The notes: a model not told the origin generated them from the letters alone. A DNA stretch of 64,000 nucleotides from Streptomyces sp. SJL17-4 (GCF_036826855.1 NZ_CP104578.1:186001-250000), one strand, 5' to 3'; numbered from the stretch's first letter, positions 1-7,785 are shown. Numbers and translations are program-made.

Positions 1-134
1 GCGGCTCATCTACGAGTCGGGTGCCGGGTGCGGCTCATGTGCGGCTGCTCGTGCAGCCGCGCCCGAGCAAGGCCTCGGCGAGGGCGGGGACGCGCGTCGC
101 GCGGACGGCGTCCCCCGCCCCGGCCGGGTGGGGC

Positions 135-162
135 GAGCGAGGGCGCTCGGCGCCCTCGGCTC
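135..162 (-). terminator. rho-independent-like hairpin after the cyclophilin gene
   Basis: An 8-bp perfect stem (138-145 with 151-158) with a 5-nt loop lies 16 nt past the cyclophilin stop codon. A further GAG/CTC pairing can form beyond a bulge. There is no U-tract, as is usual for Streptomyces terminators. Nothing else was recognised in bases 1-134. Confidence 0.5.
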
Positions 163-177
163 AGCTCGGAAAGGCGA

Positions 178-675
178 TCAGGCCTTCACGATGCCGGACT
201 CGGAGACCTTGATGGTCGCGGAGGTGGCGCCGGAACGGGAGCCGAGGCCCTCGATCTTCTTGACCAGCTCCTGGCCCTCGACGACCTCGCCGAAGACGAC
301 GTGCTTGCCGTCGAGCCAGTCGGTGACGACCGTGGTGATGAAGAACTGCGAGCCGTTGCTGTTCGGGCCGGCGTTGGCCATCGAGAGCAGGAACGGGCGG
401 TCGTGCTTCAGCTTGAAGTTCTCGTCGGCGAACTTCTCGCCGTAGATGCTCTTGCCGCCGGTGCCGTTGCCACGGGTGAAGTCGCCGCCCTGCAGCATGA
501 ACTGCGGGATGACGCGGTGGAACGGGGAGCCGGCGTAACCGAAGCCGTGCTCGCCGGTGGCGAGCTCGCGGAAGTTCTGCGCGGTCTTCGGGACGTCCTG
601 GTCGAACAGCTGGAACACGATCCGGCCCGCGGGCTGGTCGTTGATGGTGATGTCGAAGTAAACGTTGTCGCTCAT
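178..675 (-). CDS. peptidyl-prolyl cis-trans isomerase, cyclophilin type
   Basis: A cytosolic cyclophilin of 165 aa that catalyses cis-trans isomerisation of X-Pro bonds. The whole protein is one cyclophilin fold. The catalytic segment [15 protein letters not shown] (residues 52-66) carries the active Arg54 and the substrate-binding Gln62. The second signature, [14 protein letters not shown], forms the proline-binding wall. There is no signal peptide, and length equals that of single-domain actinobacterial PpiA/PpiB enzymes. The ATG is preceded by an AGGA-containing stretch. It is a housekeeping folding gene transcribed alone and followed by a hairpin. The exact Ppi subtype cannot be fixed from sequence. 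Confidence 0.95.
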   Translation of the reverse strand: MSDNVYFDITINDQPAGRIVFQLFDQDVPKTAQNFRELATGEHGFGYAGSPFHRVIPQFMLQGGDFTRGNGTGGKSIYGEKFADENFKLKHDRPFLLSMANAGPNSNGSQFFITTVVTDWLDGKHVVFGEVVEGQELVKKIEGLGSRSGATSATIKVSESGIVKA

Positions 676-798
676 GAGGACATCCTGTCATTAGTCACGC
701 ACGGCGCGCGCACGGGCCGCCTCCTCCCGGGTCATGGCGTGCCGGTGCCCCGCGGCCCGCCGGGGGCGCGGGGCACCGGTCGCCTCGGGTGGCACGGG

Positions 799-1011
799 TC
801 AGAGCAGCCCGCCCGCGCCGGGGGCGGGAAGGGTGCTCTGGGCGCCCTGGACGGTGTCGAGGACGGTGTCGACGCCCTGGTCCTCCTGGAGGAGGCCGGT
901 CGCACCGCCCAGGGGGTTCTCGGCGGCGTTGGCCTGCGGCGGAGGCGTGATCAGAGCGGTGACGACGCCTGCGGCGAGGGAGGCGATGGCGAGCATGCTG
1001 CGCTTCTTCAT
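799..1011 (-). CDS. small secreted protein, unknown function
   Basis: A 70-aa protein with a typical signal peptide: MKKR, then a hydrophobic core of about 17 residues, ending in an A-N-A cleavage motif near residue 29. The mature part of about 40 residues is rich in Gly, Gln, Leu and Asp, has no cysteine and resembles the small secreted peptides found in many copies in Streptomyces. No enzymatic motif is visible. It is divergently transcribed from the AMIN-like gene; the shared upstream region carries two CCATATGG palindromes. Shine-Dalgarno complementarity is weak. It could be a surface or spore-coat associated peptide, but that is inference only. Confidence 0.7.
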   Translation of the reverse strand: MKKRSMLAIASLAAGVVTALITPPPQANAAENPLGGATGLLQEDQGVDTVLDTVQGAQSTLPAPGAGGLL

Positions 1012-1120
1012 GCCCTGGTCAACTGCTGAGCGGCCGAGGAGTTACGGGGTGCGCCGGATCCGGACGCTCGGACGCCACCCGGCCACCGCACGCCCGGCCA
1101 TGGAGAGAGATGGCCATTTA

Positions 1121-1147
1121 CCCCATATGGGGCGGAACCATATGGTT
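1121..1147. promoter_or_regulatory. paired 12-bp palindromes with CCATATGG core
   Basis: CCCCATATGGGG (1121-1132) and AACCATATGGTT (1136-1147) are each perfect palindromes and share the same 8-bp core. Their centres are 15 bp apart. They sit in the divergent gap between the small secreted gene and the AMIN-like gene, in a locally AT-rich patch. Dimeric regulator binding sites are a reasonable inference; the binding protein is unknown. Confidence 0.45.
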
Positions 1148-1207
1148 TGAGTGAGTGTCTCTGTCAGTGACACCACTGTCCCCGAGCAGGAGAAATTGGG
1201 GGACGTC

Positions 1208-1729
1208 ATGCATCACCGTCACACCCTCGCGGCCTTCGCCGCGGGAATCCTGTTGACCGCCGGAATCGGCGCCACGATCCCGGCCGGCGCCACGACCGCC
1301 CCCTCCCCGAGCTCGTCGACCCAGGCCACGGCCCTGGTCGTCAACGCCCGCTGGGGCGGCCACGCGACCTTCGACCGGCTCGTGATCGACATACGGGGTG
1401 CCATGCCCCCGGTCACCGTGCACCAGGTCGGCGCGCTGCACTACGACGGCTCCGGCCAGCGGGTCCCGCTGGCGGGCAAGCAGTTCCTGGAGATCCGCCT
1501 CTCCCCCGCGGCCGCCCACGACGACGCCGGAAAGTCCGTCTACCAGGGGCCCCGGCTGCTGAAGATCCATCTGCCCGCGCTCAAGGGGGTCGCCCTGACC
1601 GGCGACTTCGAGGGGGTGGTCACCATCGGAGCCGCCTTCGACACCAAACCCGTCTACAAGACCTTCCGGCTGCACTCGCCGGAGCGCTTCGTGGTCGACA
1701 TCGCCCACCCGGTGGGCTGCCGGGCCTGA
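1208..1729 (+). CDS. secreted AMIN-like domain protein
   Basis: A 173-aa exported protein. Residues 1-27 form a signal peptide ending near AGATT, followed by a Ser/Pro linker and an AMIN-like beta domain. Diagnostic stretches are ARWGGHATFDRLVIDI near residue 46 and RFVVDIAHP at the C-terminus. AMIN-like domains are thought to bind cell-wall or periplasmic ligands; here there is no catalytic partner domain, so the role is likely adhesion or wall binding. I chose the ATG at 1208 because the upstream GTG codons would put a charged segment in front of the signal peptide; a GGGGGA stretch precedes the ATG. It is divergent from the small secreted gene and convergent with NUDIX. Confidence 0.85.
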   Translation: MHHRHTLAAFAAGILLTAGIGATIPAGATTAPSPSSSTQATALVVNARWGGHATFDRLVIDIRGAMPPVTVHQVGALHYDGSGQRVPLAGKQFLEIRLSPAAAHDDAGKSVYQGPRLLKIHLPALKGVALTGDFEGVVTIGAAFDTKPVYKTFRLHSPERFVVDIAHPVGCRA

Positions 1730-1743
1730 AGGGTCCGGCCCGG

Positions 1744-1775
1744 GGTGGGGACCGCCCGGAGGGACGGCCCCCACC
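1744..1775. terminator. bidirectional hairpin between convergent genes
   Basis: The outer arms GGTGGGG (1744-1750) and CCCCACC (1769-1775) pair perfectly and enclose a further imperfect CCG/CGG stem. It lies between the AMIN-like stop and the NUDIX stop, the expected position for a shared terminator. Confidence 0.5.
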
Positions 1776-1792
1776 TCACTCCCCGCGTACGC

Positions 1793-2302
1793 CTACGGCC
1801 GGTCTCCCTCGGAACCGGTCTCCAGGTAGAACGGGATGCCTGACCTGCGGGCCCGATCGGTGCCCGCGAGGCGGGCGAACTCGCGCGGCTCCATCTCCCG
1901 CTCCCACTCGTCGAGCGTGCGCAGGCGGTACTCGCTGTGCTCCCCGGGGTCGAGGACGACGCCGGCGATCTGCTCGTCCGTCAGCTCACCGCCGTCGAAG
2001 ACGAAGCCGATGTGGTTGGCCGGCCAGTCCTCGCCCCGGTCGGTGACGAAGTGGGTGCCGAGGAGCCGCGGTTCGCCGGTGAAGGTGATCCCGGTCTCCT
2101 CGTGGCACTCGCGCACCGCCGTCTCCCAGGGGGTCTCCCCCGGGTCCATGTTCCCGCCGGGCCACTGCCACAGCTCGGTGTCGTAGCTGGCGCGCAGCTG
2201 GAAGGGGCGGCCCCGGGTGTCGGTGAAGTAGAGGCAGGCGTATGCCGTCGCTCTCGGCAGGGTCGCGACGTACTCGACGGGCGGCAGCCAGATGTTCGCC
2301 AT
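1793..2302 (-). CDS. NUDIX hydrolase
   Basis: A cytosolic 169-aa NUDIX-family enzyme, expected to hydrolyse a nucleoside diphosphate linked to another moiety using Mg2+ or Mn2+. The Nudix box G-x5-E-x7-REUxEExG is visible at about residues 49-71 (GGNMDPGETPWETAVRECHEETGI spans the box), with the metal-binding RE and EE pairs intact. Substrate cannot be predicted; homologues are usually annotated only as NUDIX. It is a single gene converging on the AMIN-like gene. The ATG start is preceded by a purine-rich GAGAG stretch on the coding strand. Confidence 0.92.
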   Translation of the reverse strand: MANIWLPPVEYVATLPRATAYACLYFTDTRGRPFQLRASYDTELWQWPGGNMDPGETPWETAVRECHEETGITFTGEPRLLGTHFVTDRGEDWPANHIGFVFDGGELTDEQIAGVVLDPGEHSEYRLRTLDEWEREMEPREFARLAGTDRARRSGIPFYLETGSEGDRP

Positions 2303-2431
2303 GGGCGGCTCTCTTTCGACGGGCCGATGGGATCACCTTCATCCAATCGGTCCGGCGGGCGGCGCCAGGCCGCTCGGGGGTGGATCACCGGATCGTGTGA
2401 TCAGTTTCCCGCCGGTCCGGGCCGTGTTCTG

Positions 2432-3112
2432 TCAGGTCGCGGAGACGAGCCCCGCCTCGTACGCGATGATGACCAGCTGCACGCGGTCGCGTGCGTCCAG
2501 TTTGGCGAGCAGCCGGGTCACATAGGTCTTGGCCGTGGCGACGCTGATGTGGAGTGCGGCGGCGACCTCCGTGTTGGAGAGGCCTCGTCCGACCAGGGTG
2601 AGGACCTCGCGCTCGCGGTCGGTGATCCCCTCGGCCCGGCGCCGGGGTTCGGCGGGGGCGGTCCGCGGACGGGCGGTGAACTCCTTGATGAGGCGCCGGG
2701 TGACGCTGGGGGCGATGAGCGCGTCGCCGGAGGCCACGACGCGGACGGCGGCGAGGATGTCGTCCAGGCCCATGTCCTTGACCAGGAAGCCGGACGCGCC
2801 CGCGTGGAGCGCCCCGTACACGTGGTCGTCGTCGTCGAAGGTGGTGAGCACGACCACCCGGGCGCCGGTGGGGCCCTCGGTGATGAGGCGGGTCGCCTCG
2901 ATGCCGTCCGTCCCGGGCATGCGCAGGTCCATGACGACGACGTCGGCGCCGGTCTCCTCGACGAGGCGCACGGCCTGGGCGCCGTCCGCGGCCTCGCCCA
3001 CGACGACGAGGTCGGTGGTGTCGCCGATGACCATCCGGAGCGCGGTGCGCACGAGGGGCTGGTCGTCGGCGAGGACGACCCGGACGATCTGCTCGGTGGT
3101 GGTCTCGGTCAT
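2432..3112 (-). CDS. NarL/LuxR-family response regulator (orphaned)
   Basis: A 226-aa two-component regulator. The receiver domain (about residues 8-125) has the acidic pair in VVLADDQ, phospho-acceptor Asp62 in VVVMDLRMPG and the conserved Lys in GFLVKDMG. The C-terminal LuxR-type HTH (about 155-220) contains the signature REREVLTLVGRGLSNTEVAAAL. The ATG at 3112 was chosen because it overlaps the TGA of the upstream kinase reading frame (ATGA), the usual coupling in NarL-type pairs. That kinase survives only as a fragment, so this regulator has lost its cognate partner. Its input may now come from another kinase or from none. Confidence 0.92.
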   Translation of the reverse strand: MTETTTEQIVRVVLADDQPLVRTALRMVIGDTTDLVVVGEAADGAQAVRLVEETGADVVVMDLRMPGTDGIEATRLITEGPTGARVVVLTTFDDDDHVYGALHAGASGFLVKDMGLDDILAAVRVVASGDALIAPSVTRRLIKEFTARPRTAPAEPRRRAEGITDREREVLTLVGRGLSNTEVAAALHISVATAKTYVTRLLAKLDARDRVQLVIIAYEAGLVSAT

Positions 3113-3425
3113 AAAGGGGTGGCTCCTGCGGGAAGGGGAAGGGGAAGGCGGGCGGTGACGCGGAAGCCGCCGCCGGGGCGGGGACCCGCGGCGAACTCTC
3201 CGTGCAGCAGGGTGACGCGCTCCCACATCCCGACGAGTCCGTAGCCGGACCCGGCGGGGGCGGGGGCCCCGTTGTCGGGACGCCGGTCGTGGTTCCGGTC
3301 GCCGTTCCGGCGTGGACCGGGGCCTCGGTCCTCCACGGTGACGACGAGGGTCTCGGGATCCTGCTGGTCGACGGTGACCGTGCAGGAGGCGGCGCCGGCG
3401 CCGACGCCGGACAGTCGGGCGGGCC
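3109..3425 (-). pseudogene. truncated sensor histidine kinase (HATPase_c remnant)
   Basis: The frame read leftward from about 3425 to the TGA at 3109 encodes the last ~100 residues of a NarL-family kinase. It holds VEDRGPGP (G1/D box region), GSGYGLVGMWERVTLLHG (G2 region) and GGGFRVTARLPLP. The sensor region, the dimerisation/His domain and the N box are absent. Upstream of about 3425 the frame runs antisense-like through the membrane protein gene, and no start codon exists within the remnant except an internal Met. The TGA overlaps the regulator ATG. A deletion joining the kinase 3' end to the neighbouring gene is the simplest reading. Confidence 0.8.
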
Positions 3426-3471
3426 GGGTCAGGCGCCGGGCGGCGGGTCGGGTCAGGCGCCGGGCGGCGGG
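3426..3471. repeat. 22-bp tandem direct repeat at the kinase deletion junction
   Basis: The 22-bp sequence beginning GGGTCAGGCGCC occurs at 3426-3447 and again at 3450-3471, separated by 2 bp (period 24). It lies where kinase homology ends and covers the last codons and stop of the YihY/BrkB gene, marking a probable rearrangement scar. Confidence 0.75.
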
Positions 3472-4346
3472 CCGTTGCGCAGGCGCCGGTCGAGCAGGTG
3501 CTCGTGGACCAGGCGGCCGACGAGGGCGCTTCCGTACACGACGAACCCGACGCCGACGAGCCACGACTGGAGGACGAGGACGGTGCCGAACTGACCGTAC
3601 GTCACCGCGTTCGAGGCGATGAGCGGGGAGAAGACGAGCTGGGAGAAGATCCGCAGCCCGAGCAGGCCGAGCGCGGTCAGGACGGCTCCGGGGGCGAGGG
3701 CGCGCCAGCGGATGCGCCCGCAGAGCAGGAACTGCTGCGACCACCAGAAGAAGAGGAAGGTGCCGACGAGGTCGGCCAGGGCCACGAGGGCGGTGATCAT
3801 GGCCGGGGACCGGGCCGGCGTGGGGGTGGCGACGAAGAGGAGCAGACAGGCGATCAGGACGGCCAGCCAGACCACGTGCCGCCACATGGTGTGCCAGCGG
3901 GCCGTGGGGAGGTCCCAGGCCCGCTCGTACCCGGTCTGTACGGCGGACCCGAAGGTGACGCCGAAGGCGGCGAGGGCGGCGAGGCCGAAGGCGGTGGTGC
4001 GTTGCAGGGCCTGCCCCGGTTGCCCGAAGAGCCGCTCGACCTCCTCCTCGGAGACCTCCGAGACTCCGAGGCCCTGCACGAGCCAGCGGGCGAAGCCCTG
4101 TCCGCTGGCGAGGTCGGCCGCGGCGACGACGATGAGCAGCGGCACGAGGGTGAGCAGGCTGAGCGCCGCGAAGCCCATGGCGCGGTGCATGAGTTCCATG
4201 GCGCGGCCGCGGTTCCAGGCGAGCCCGACGGGCGAGACGAGGGCGCGGGTGTGGAGTCGATGGAACCAGTGACCGTGTTCACGGCCGTGTTCGGGGCCGT
4301 GCTCGGTGGGGGCACCGTCGTACGGCGGACCGGGTGTGGAGGGCAT
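3453..4346 (-). CDS. YihY/BrkB-family inner membrane protein
   Basis: A 297-aa polytopic membrane protein of the YihY/virulence factor BrkB (UPF0761) family. After a polar, His-rich N-terminus of about 30 residues come roughly six hydrophobic helices (about residues 52-76, 116-136, 154-172, 182-204, 214-234 and 250-275). The family motif region around FGSAVQTGYERAWDLP, seen in many actinobacterial members, is present. The function is uncertain; some members were once mislabelled as RNase BN. Its 3' end abuts the kinase deletion junction and includes the tandem repeat, so the last few residues may have been altered by the rearrangement. Confidence 0.85.
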   Translation of the reverse strand: MPSTPGPPYDGAPTEHGPEHGREHGHWFHRLHTRALVSPVGLAWNRGRAMELMHRAMGFAALSLLTLVPLLIVVAAADLASGQGFARWLVQGLGVSEVSEEEVERLFGQPGQALQRTTAFGLAALAAFGVTFGSAVQTGYERAWDLPTARWHTMWRHVVWLAVLIACLLLFVATPTPARSPAMITALVALADLVGTFLFFWWSQQFLLCGRIRWRALAPGAVLTALGLLGLRIFSQLVFSPLIASNAVTYGQFGTVLVLQSWLVGVGFVVYGSALVGRLVHEHLLDRRLRNGPPPGA

Positions 4347-4406
4347 GCCTCGTGAGGTACCCGGCCGGGCGGTGGGACATCGCAGGGGTGCGGCCGAACG
4401 GGTGCC

Positions 4407-4480
4407 GGGCCGCGGGATCCGGGGGGGCGCCCGTGGAGCCGCGGATCCCGCGGCCCCCCAGGGGTTCGCCCGTGGAGCCG
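4407..4480 (-). terminator. long inverted repeat plus direct repeat after the HxlR gene
   Basis: A perfect 14-bp stem pairs 4407-4420 (GGGCCGCGGGATCC) with 4443-4456 around a 22-nt loop. The 14-mer CGCCCGTGGAGCCG occurs in that loop (4428-4441) and again at 4467-4480. The position just past the HxlR stop suits a terminator. Confidence 0.55.
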
Positions 4481-4492
4481 TCCGGCCGGGTG

Positions 4493-4966
4493 TCAGGGGG
4501 TGAGCGGGCGGGCGCCGGGGCCGGGGCGGACGACGACGTCGCGGGCGGTGAGGGTGGCCTGTTCCTCACCCTCGCACTGGACGACGACGCGGACGGGGGA
4601 TCCGCAGTCGGTGTGCCGGATGTCGAGGACCGGACCGTCCGGTTCTCCCGCGTGGGTGTCGCCCCACTGCTTGAGGGCGAGGAGTACGGGCCAGAGGTCG
4701 ACGCCCTTGCGGGTGAGCCGGTACTCGTACCGGGTCCGGGAACCGGGTTCGCGGTACGGCTCCGACCGCAGCAGGCCGGCCGCGACGAGTTTGCGGAGCC
4801 GGTCGGCGAGGACGGCCTCGGAGAGCCCGAGGTGCCCGCGGAACTCGTCGTAGCGGCGGACGCCGTTGAAGGCGTCGCGCAGGATCAGCAGGGTCCACTT
4901 CTCGCCCACGAGGTCCAGGGCGCGGCGGACCGGGCAGTTCTCCGTGTCCGTCTCCAGCCACTTCAT
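4493..4966 (-). CDS. HxlR-family winged-helix transcriptional regulator
   Basis: A 157-aa MarR-like HxlR regulator. The family signature is intact: a cysteine near the N-terminus (ENCPVRRALDLVGEKWTLLI spans it), then RRYDEFRGHL, LADRLRKLVAAGLL and the wing RYEYRLTRKG. The C-terminal ~50 residues extend beyond the minimal HxlR domain. I prefer the ATG at 4966 over the GTG at 4972, because a TACAGT -10 box (4978-4973) stands 6 nt before it and gives a leaderless message. Divergence from the thioesterase and an inverted repeat in the shared promoter suggest it controls that gene and itself. The single cysteine could make it redox-responsive, which is inference. Confidence 0.9.
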   Translation of the reverse strand: MKWLETDTENCPVRRALDLVGEKWTLLILRDAFNGVRRYDEFRGHLGLSEAVLADRLRKLVAAGLLRSEPYREPGSRTRYEYRLTRKGVDLWPVLLALKQWGDTHAGEPDGPVLDIRHTDCGSPVRVVVQCEGEEQATLTARDVVVRPGPGARPLTP

Positions 4967-4983
4967 CGTCACACTGTAGCCAC

Positions 4984-5006
4984 CTGACTGCGTCGTTGAC
5001 AGTCAG
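4984..5006. promoter_or_regulatory. candidate HxlR operator and divergent promoter
   Basis: CTGACTG (4984-4990) and CAGTCAG (5000-5006) form a 7-bp inverted repeat with a 9-nt spacer. The right arm overlaps a TTGACA -35 (4996-5001), which with TAGCTT (5020-5025) makes a candidate promoter for the thioesterase. A second palindrome, GCTGACATCAGC, lies at 5041-5052. Repressor occlusion of the promoter is inferred. Confidence 0.55.
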
Positions 5007-5077
5007 CTTTCAGGACAGCTAGCTTCGCAGTACAGAGCCAGCTGACATCAGCCGGCCACGTCGGGCGGAGGGTGGAC

Positions 5078-5593
5078 ATGGGGCGGTCGCGCACGGTCGA
5101 GTGGGAGGACGCCGGAGCCACCGCACGGGCCGCCGGGACGATGGCGGGCCTCGACTTCCTGCGGGAGATGGTGGCGGGACGCCTGCCCGGGCCCCCGATC
5201 GCGGCGCTTCTGGGCTTCGGCCTCGAGGAGGTCGAGGACGGACGCGCGGTGTTCACCCTCGAGCCGGGCGAGGAGCACTACAACCCGATCGGCAGTGTGC
5301 ACGGCGGGGTCTACGCGACCCTGCTCGACTCGGCGGCCGGCTGCGCGGTCCACTCGACGCTCCCGCTGGGCACGGCGTACACCTCGCTCGATCTGTCGAC
5401 CCGCTTCCTCCGCCCGATCACGGTCGACACGGGCAAGGTGCGGGCGATCGGCACGGTGATCTCCCGCGGGCGCCGGACCGCGCTCGCCGAGGCGGGCCTG
5501 TACGACGCGGAGGACCGGCTGCTCGCCCATGCGACCAGCACGTGCATGCTGTTCCCGGTCCCGGCGGCGGGTTCGGGGGGCACGCGCGCGTAG
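5078..5593 (+). CDS. PaaI-family hotdog thioesterase
   Basis: A 171-aa hotdog-fold acyl-CoA thioesterase of the PaaI type. The catalytic segment is visible as HYNPIGSVHGGVYATLLDSA at about residues 67-86, with the HGG motif and the following acidic residue. The second strand RFLRPITVDTGKVRAIGTVI completes the fold. I chose the ATG at 5078 because GGAGGG (5067-5072) lies 5 nt upstream; a GTG at 5072 would overlap it. It is divergent from the HxlR regulator, so it is probably induced when the regulator is relieved. The acyl-CoA substrate may be aromatic or short-chain, but this cannot be decided. Confidence 0.9.
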   Translation: MGRSRTVEWEDAGATARAAGTMAGLDFLREMVAGRLPGPPIAALLGFGLEEVEDGRAVFTLEPGEEHYNPIGSVHGGVYATLLDSAAGCAVHSTLPLGTAYTSLDLSTRFLRPITVDTGKVRAIGTVISRGRRTALAEAGLYDAEDRLLAHATSTCMLFPVPAAGSGGTRA

Positions 5594-5627
5594 CCCGGCG
5601 TCCGGTCGAATCCGTGCGGGGCTCCGC

Positions 5628-5993
5628 TCAGCGGTGTCCGGAGACCGGGCGGGTGCGGGTGCAGCCGTCCGGGGCGACGTCGGGGATGCCGTTGGCCTGG
5701 AGGGCGGCGCTCACCAGGGTGGCCAGCAGGTCGATGTCCGACCCCATGTCCAGACGGACCGTCACCCACCCCGATCCGGCGCGCAGCCGGACCGCGCTCG
5801 ACCCCAGGAGGGCCGGGCGCAGCTTCGCGACCATGGCACGGGTGAGGTGGACGTCGGCCTCGTGCTCGCCGTGGAAATGCACAATCTCCTGCGTCTCGGT
5901 GCCGAGTCCGAGCGCGGCGCCGCAATGGGCGCGGCCGGGGGTCAGCGAGGGCCAGCTCATCAGACGTTCACTGGCATGCCTGGCCGTGTTCAT
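5628..5993 (-). CDS. luciferase-domain (DUF5519-like) protein
   Basis: A 121-aa protein with the features of the small luciferase-domain family common in Streptomyces: LMSWPSLTPGRAHCG, EIVHFHGEHEADVHLT, WVTVRL and a final DIDLLATLVSAALQAN. Despite the family name there is no evidence of light production; the biochemical role is unknown. I used the ATG at 5993; a GTG further upstream (6026) would add a basic tail and neither has a strong ribosome binding site. It converges on the thioesterase gene with a 34-nt gap. Confidence 0.75.
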   Translation of the reverse strand: MNTARHASERLMSWPSLTPGRAHCGAALGLGTETQEIVHFHGEHEADVHLTRAMVAKLRPALLGSSAVRLRAGSGWVTVRLDMGSDIDLLATLVSAALQANGIPDVAPDGCTRTRPVSGHR

Positions 5994-6129
5994 ACGAGGA
6001 GCGTGCCGGGCCCCGGGGCCGCGCACAAGCGTCCGGCCGGAAGAATCCCGCTCAGGGCTGAAACATGCCGGAGGCAGGGGCGGCGTGACCGTGCGTCACG
6101 GCGTTCCGTGGGGCGGATGTGACCTTGCG

Positions 6130-7785
6130 TCACTGCGGTGCACGTGCGCGGATGCGGGCCGCGAGGACGGCCACGTCGTCTTCCGCGCCGTGCGCGCCGA
6201 GGCGGCGGAGCACCTCGTCGACGACCTGGTCGGGGCCGGAGCCCCGGGGAAGCCGGAGGGCGGCGAGGCGGGCGAGGGAGTCGTCGATGTCCTCTCCGCG
6301 GCGTTCGACGAGTCCGTCGGTGAAGAGCAGCAGGGTGTCGCCGGGGCGGAGCGGGCGGGTGGTCGGTTCGTAGCCTCCGACGCCGGTGCCGAGCGGTGGG
6401 CCCACGGGGAGGTCGACGATCTCGGCCGAGCCGTCGGCGCCGAACACCGCGGGCGGGAGGTGCCCGGCGCTCGCGAAGGTCGCGGTGCCGCGGGCCGGGT
6501 CGACCCGGACGAGCAGGACGGTGGCGGGGCGACGGGCGTCGTCCTCGGCGACCACGGAGTCGAGGTGGCGCAGCACCCGGTGCGGGGGCAGGTCGGTCGC
6601 GGCGACCTCGCGGAGTGCGCTGCGGTAGGCGTTCATGTCGACGGCCGCGTCGAGGCCGTGCCCCATGACGTCGCCGACGACGAGCAGACTGCGGCCGAAG
6701 TGGAGCCGTACGGTCTCGAACCAGTCCCCGCCGACGAGGGCGCGAGGCCCGGCGGGGAGGTATCCGCCGGCGATCTCCAGGTTGGGGTGCGGCCGTCCGG
6801 GCTCGGCGACGAGGGCGCGCTGGAGGTGGAGCGCGGCGTCCTCGGCGGCCGCGAGACGGCGGGCATGGCCGAGTTGTCGGGCCGCGAGGCGCGCGGCGTG
6901 CCGGAGCAGGGCCACCTCGTCAGCGGAGAAGGGCGCACCACCGGTACGGGTCAGGCTGACCGTCCCGACCGGCTCCTCGTCGTGGACGGCGAGGGGGAGG
7001 GAGAGCCGGTGGAGGGCGGTCTCTCCGAGAGCGGCGGCACCGTCCGGCGGGACCGGAACGCGGGCAGCCGGGTCGTCCGGCCCGGGGGCGGCGGCGTCCG
7101 CGGGGCGCACCGGTCCGCCGGCGGGGGCTGCGGCGCCCCGCGCGGCGCCCCCGGGTGCCGTGGGACCGGCCGGGACGGCGGCGGACGCCCCACGGCCCGT
7201 CGGACGGTGGGCGGTGGTCCCGGGAGCCGCCTCGGCCCCGTCCGCGGTGCCAGGACCCGCCGTTCCGGTCGGTGGCACGGCAGACCGGGCCTCCTCGGGG
7301 CCTGGCGCTCGGGAGCCCCCCGGGCCGTCCGGCGCGGCGGGCGCGGAAGGGATGCCGCTTGGGGAGGCGGGATCGCGAACCACCGAGCCCTCGTCCAGGA
7401 CCGCCGGGCCCGCCTCCGCCCCGGAGTCCGCAGCCGAGGGACCACCGTGCGCCCCGGCGGGCGAATGGGGCGAGGCGGCCGAGTGGGGCGAGGCGGCCGA
7501 GTGGGGCGAGGCGGGCGAGTGGGGCGCCCTCGCCTCCTCAGCCGGCCGGTCCCTGTGCTCCCACGACTCCGGCGGTCCCGCGTGGGCCGCGCGCCACGGA
7601 GGGGCACCCGGCTCCGCCGGCAGGTCGACGGTGGCGGAGGCGTGCAGGTGTCGGGCCGCGAAGGCCGCGAGTTCGCGGCAGGTGCTCGTTTCGTCGAGCG
7701 TCGTGCCTATCTCGCCGATCGCCTGCTCCATGGCCCGCACCCTGGCCAGGAGGGCCTCTTCCCGCTCCGCTTCCCGTTCCGCCAC
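6130..7785 (-). CDS. GAF-like/SpoIIE PP2C-type phosphatase with repeat linker
   Basis: A 551-aa regulatory Ser/Thr phosphatase of the RsbU/SpoIIE class. Residues 1-35 are a coiled-coil-like charged helix. A GAF-like sensor domain is split by a long Pro/Ala/Ser-rich insert of about 200 residues. The C-terminal ~230 residues are a SpoIIE domain with VGGDWFETV, LVVGDVMGHGLDAAV, FASAGHLPP and LLLFTDGLVERR. The metal-binding Asp residues are present. The GTG at 7785 is preceded by GGAGG at good spacing; longer starts lack one. Such proteins usually dephosphorylate anti-anti-sigma factors; no sigma or anti-sigma gene is adjacent, so the partner is elsewhere. Confidence 0.88.
   Translation of the reverse strand: MAEREAEREEALLARVRAMEQAIGEIGTTLDETSTCRELAAFAARHLHASATVDLPAEPGAPPWRAAHAGPPESWEHRDRPAEEARAPHSPASPHSAASPHSAASPHSPAGAHGGPSAADSGAEAGPAVLDEGSVVRDPASPSGIPSAPAAPDGPGGSRAPGPEEARSAVPPTGTAGPGTADGAEAAPGTTAHRPTGRGASAAVPAGPTAPGGAARGAAAPAGGPVRPADAAAPGPDDPAARVPVPPDGAAALGETALHRLSLPLAVHDEEPVGTVSLTRTGGAPFSADEVALLRHAARLAARQLGHARRLAAAEDAALHLQRALVAEPGRPHPNLEIAGGYLPAGPRALVGGDWFETVRLHFGRSLLVVGDVMGHGLDAAVDMNAYRSALREVAATDLPPHRVLRHLDSVVAEDDARRPATVLLVRVDPARGTATFASAGHLPPAVFGADGSAEIVDLPVGPPLGTGVGGYEPTTRPLRPGDTLLLFTDGLVERRGEDIDDSLARLAALRLPRGSGPDQVVDEVLRRLGAHGAEDDVAVLAARIRARAPQ
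7463..7528. repeat. 18-bp tandem repeats in the phosphatase gene
   Basis: About 3.7 copies of an 18-bp unit (GAGTGGGGCGAGGCGGCC on the plus strand) lie at 7463-7480, 7481-7498, 7499-7516 and 7517-7528. On the coding strand they specify repeated SPHSAA units in the disordered insert. The copy number is in frame whatever its value, so the repeat could vary without breaking the protein. Confidence 0.85.
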
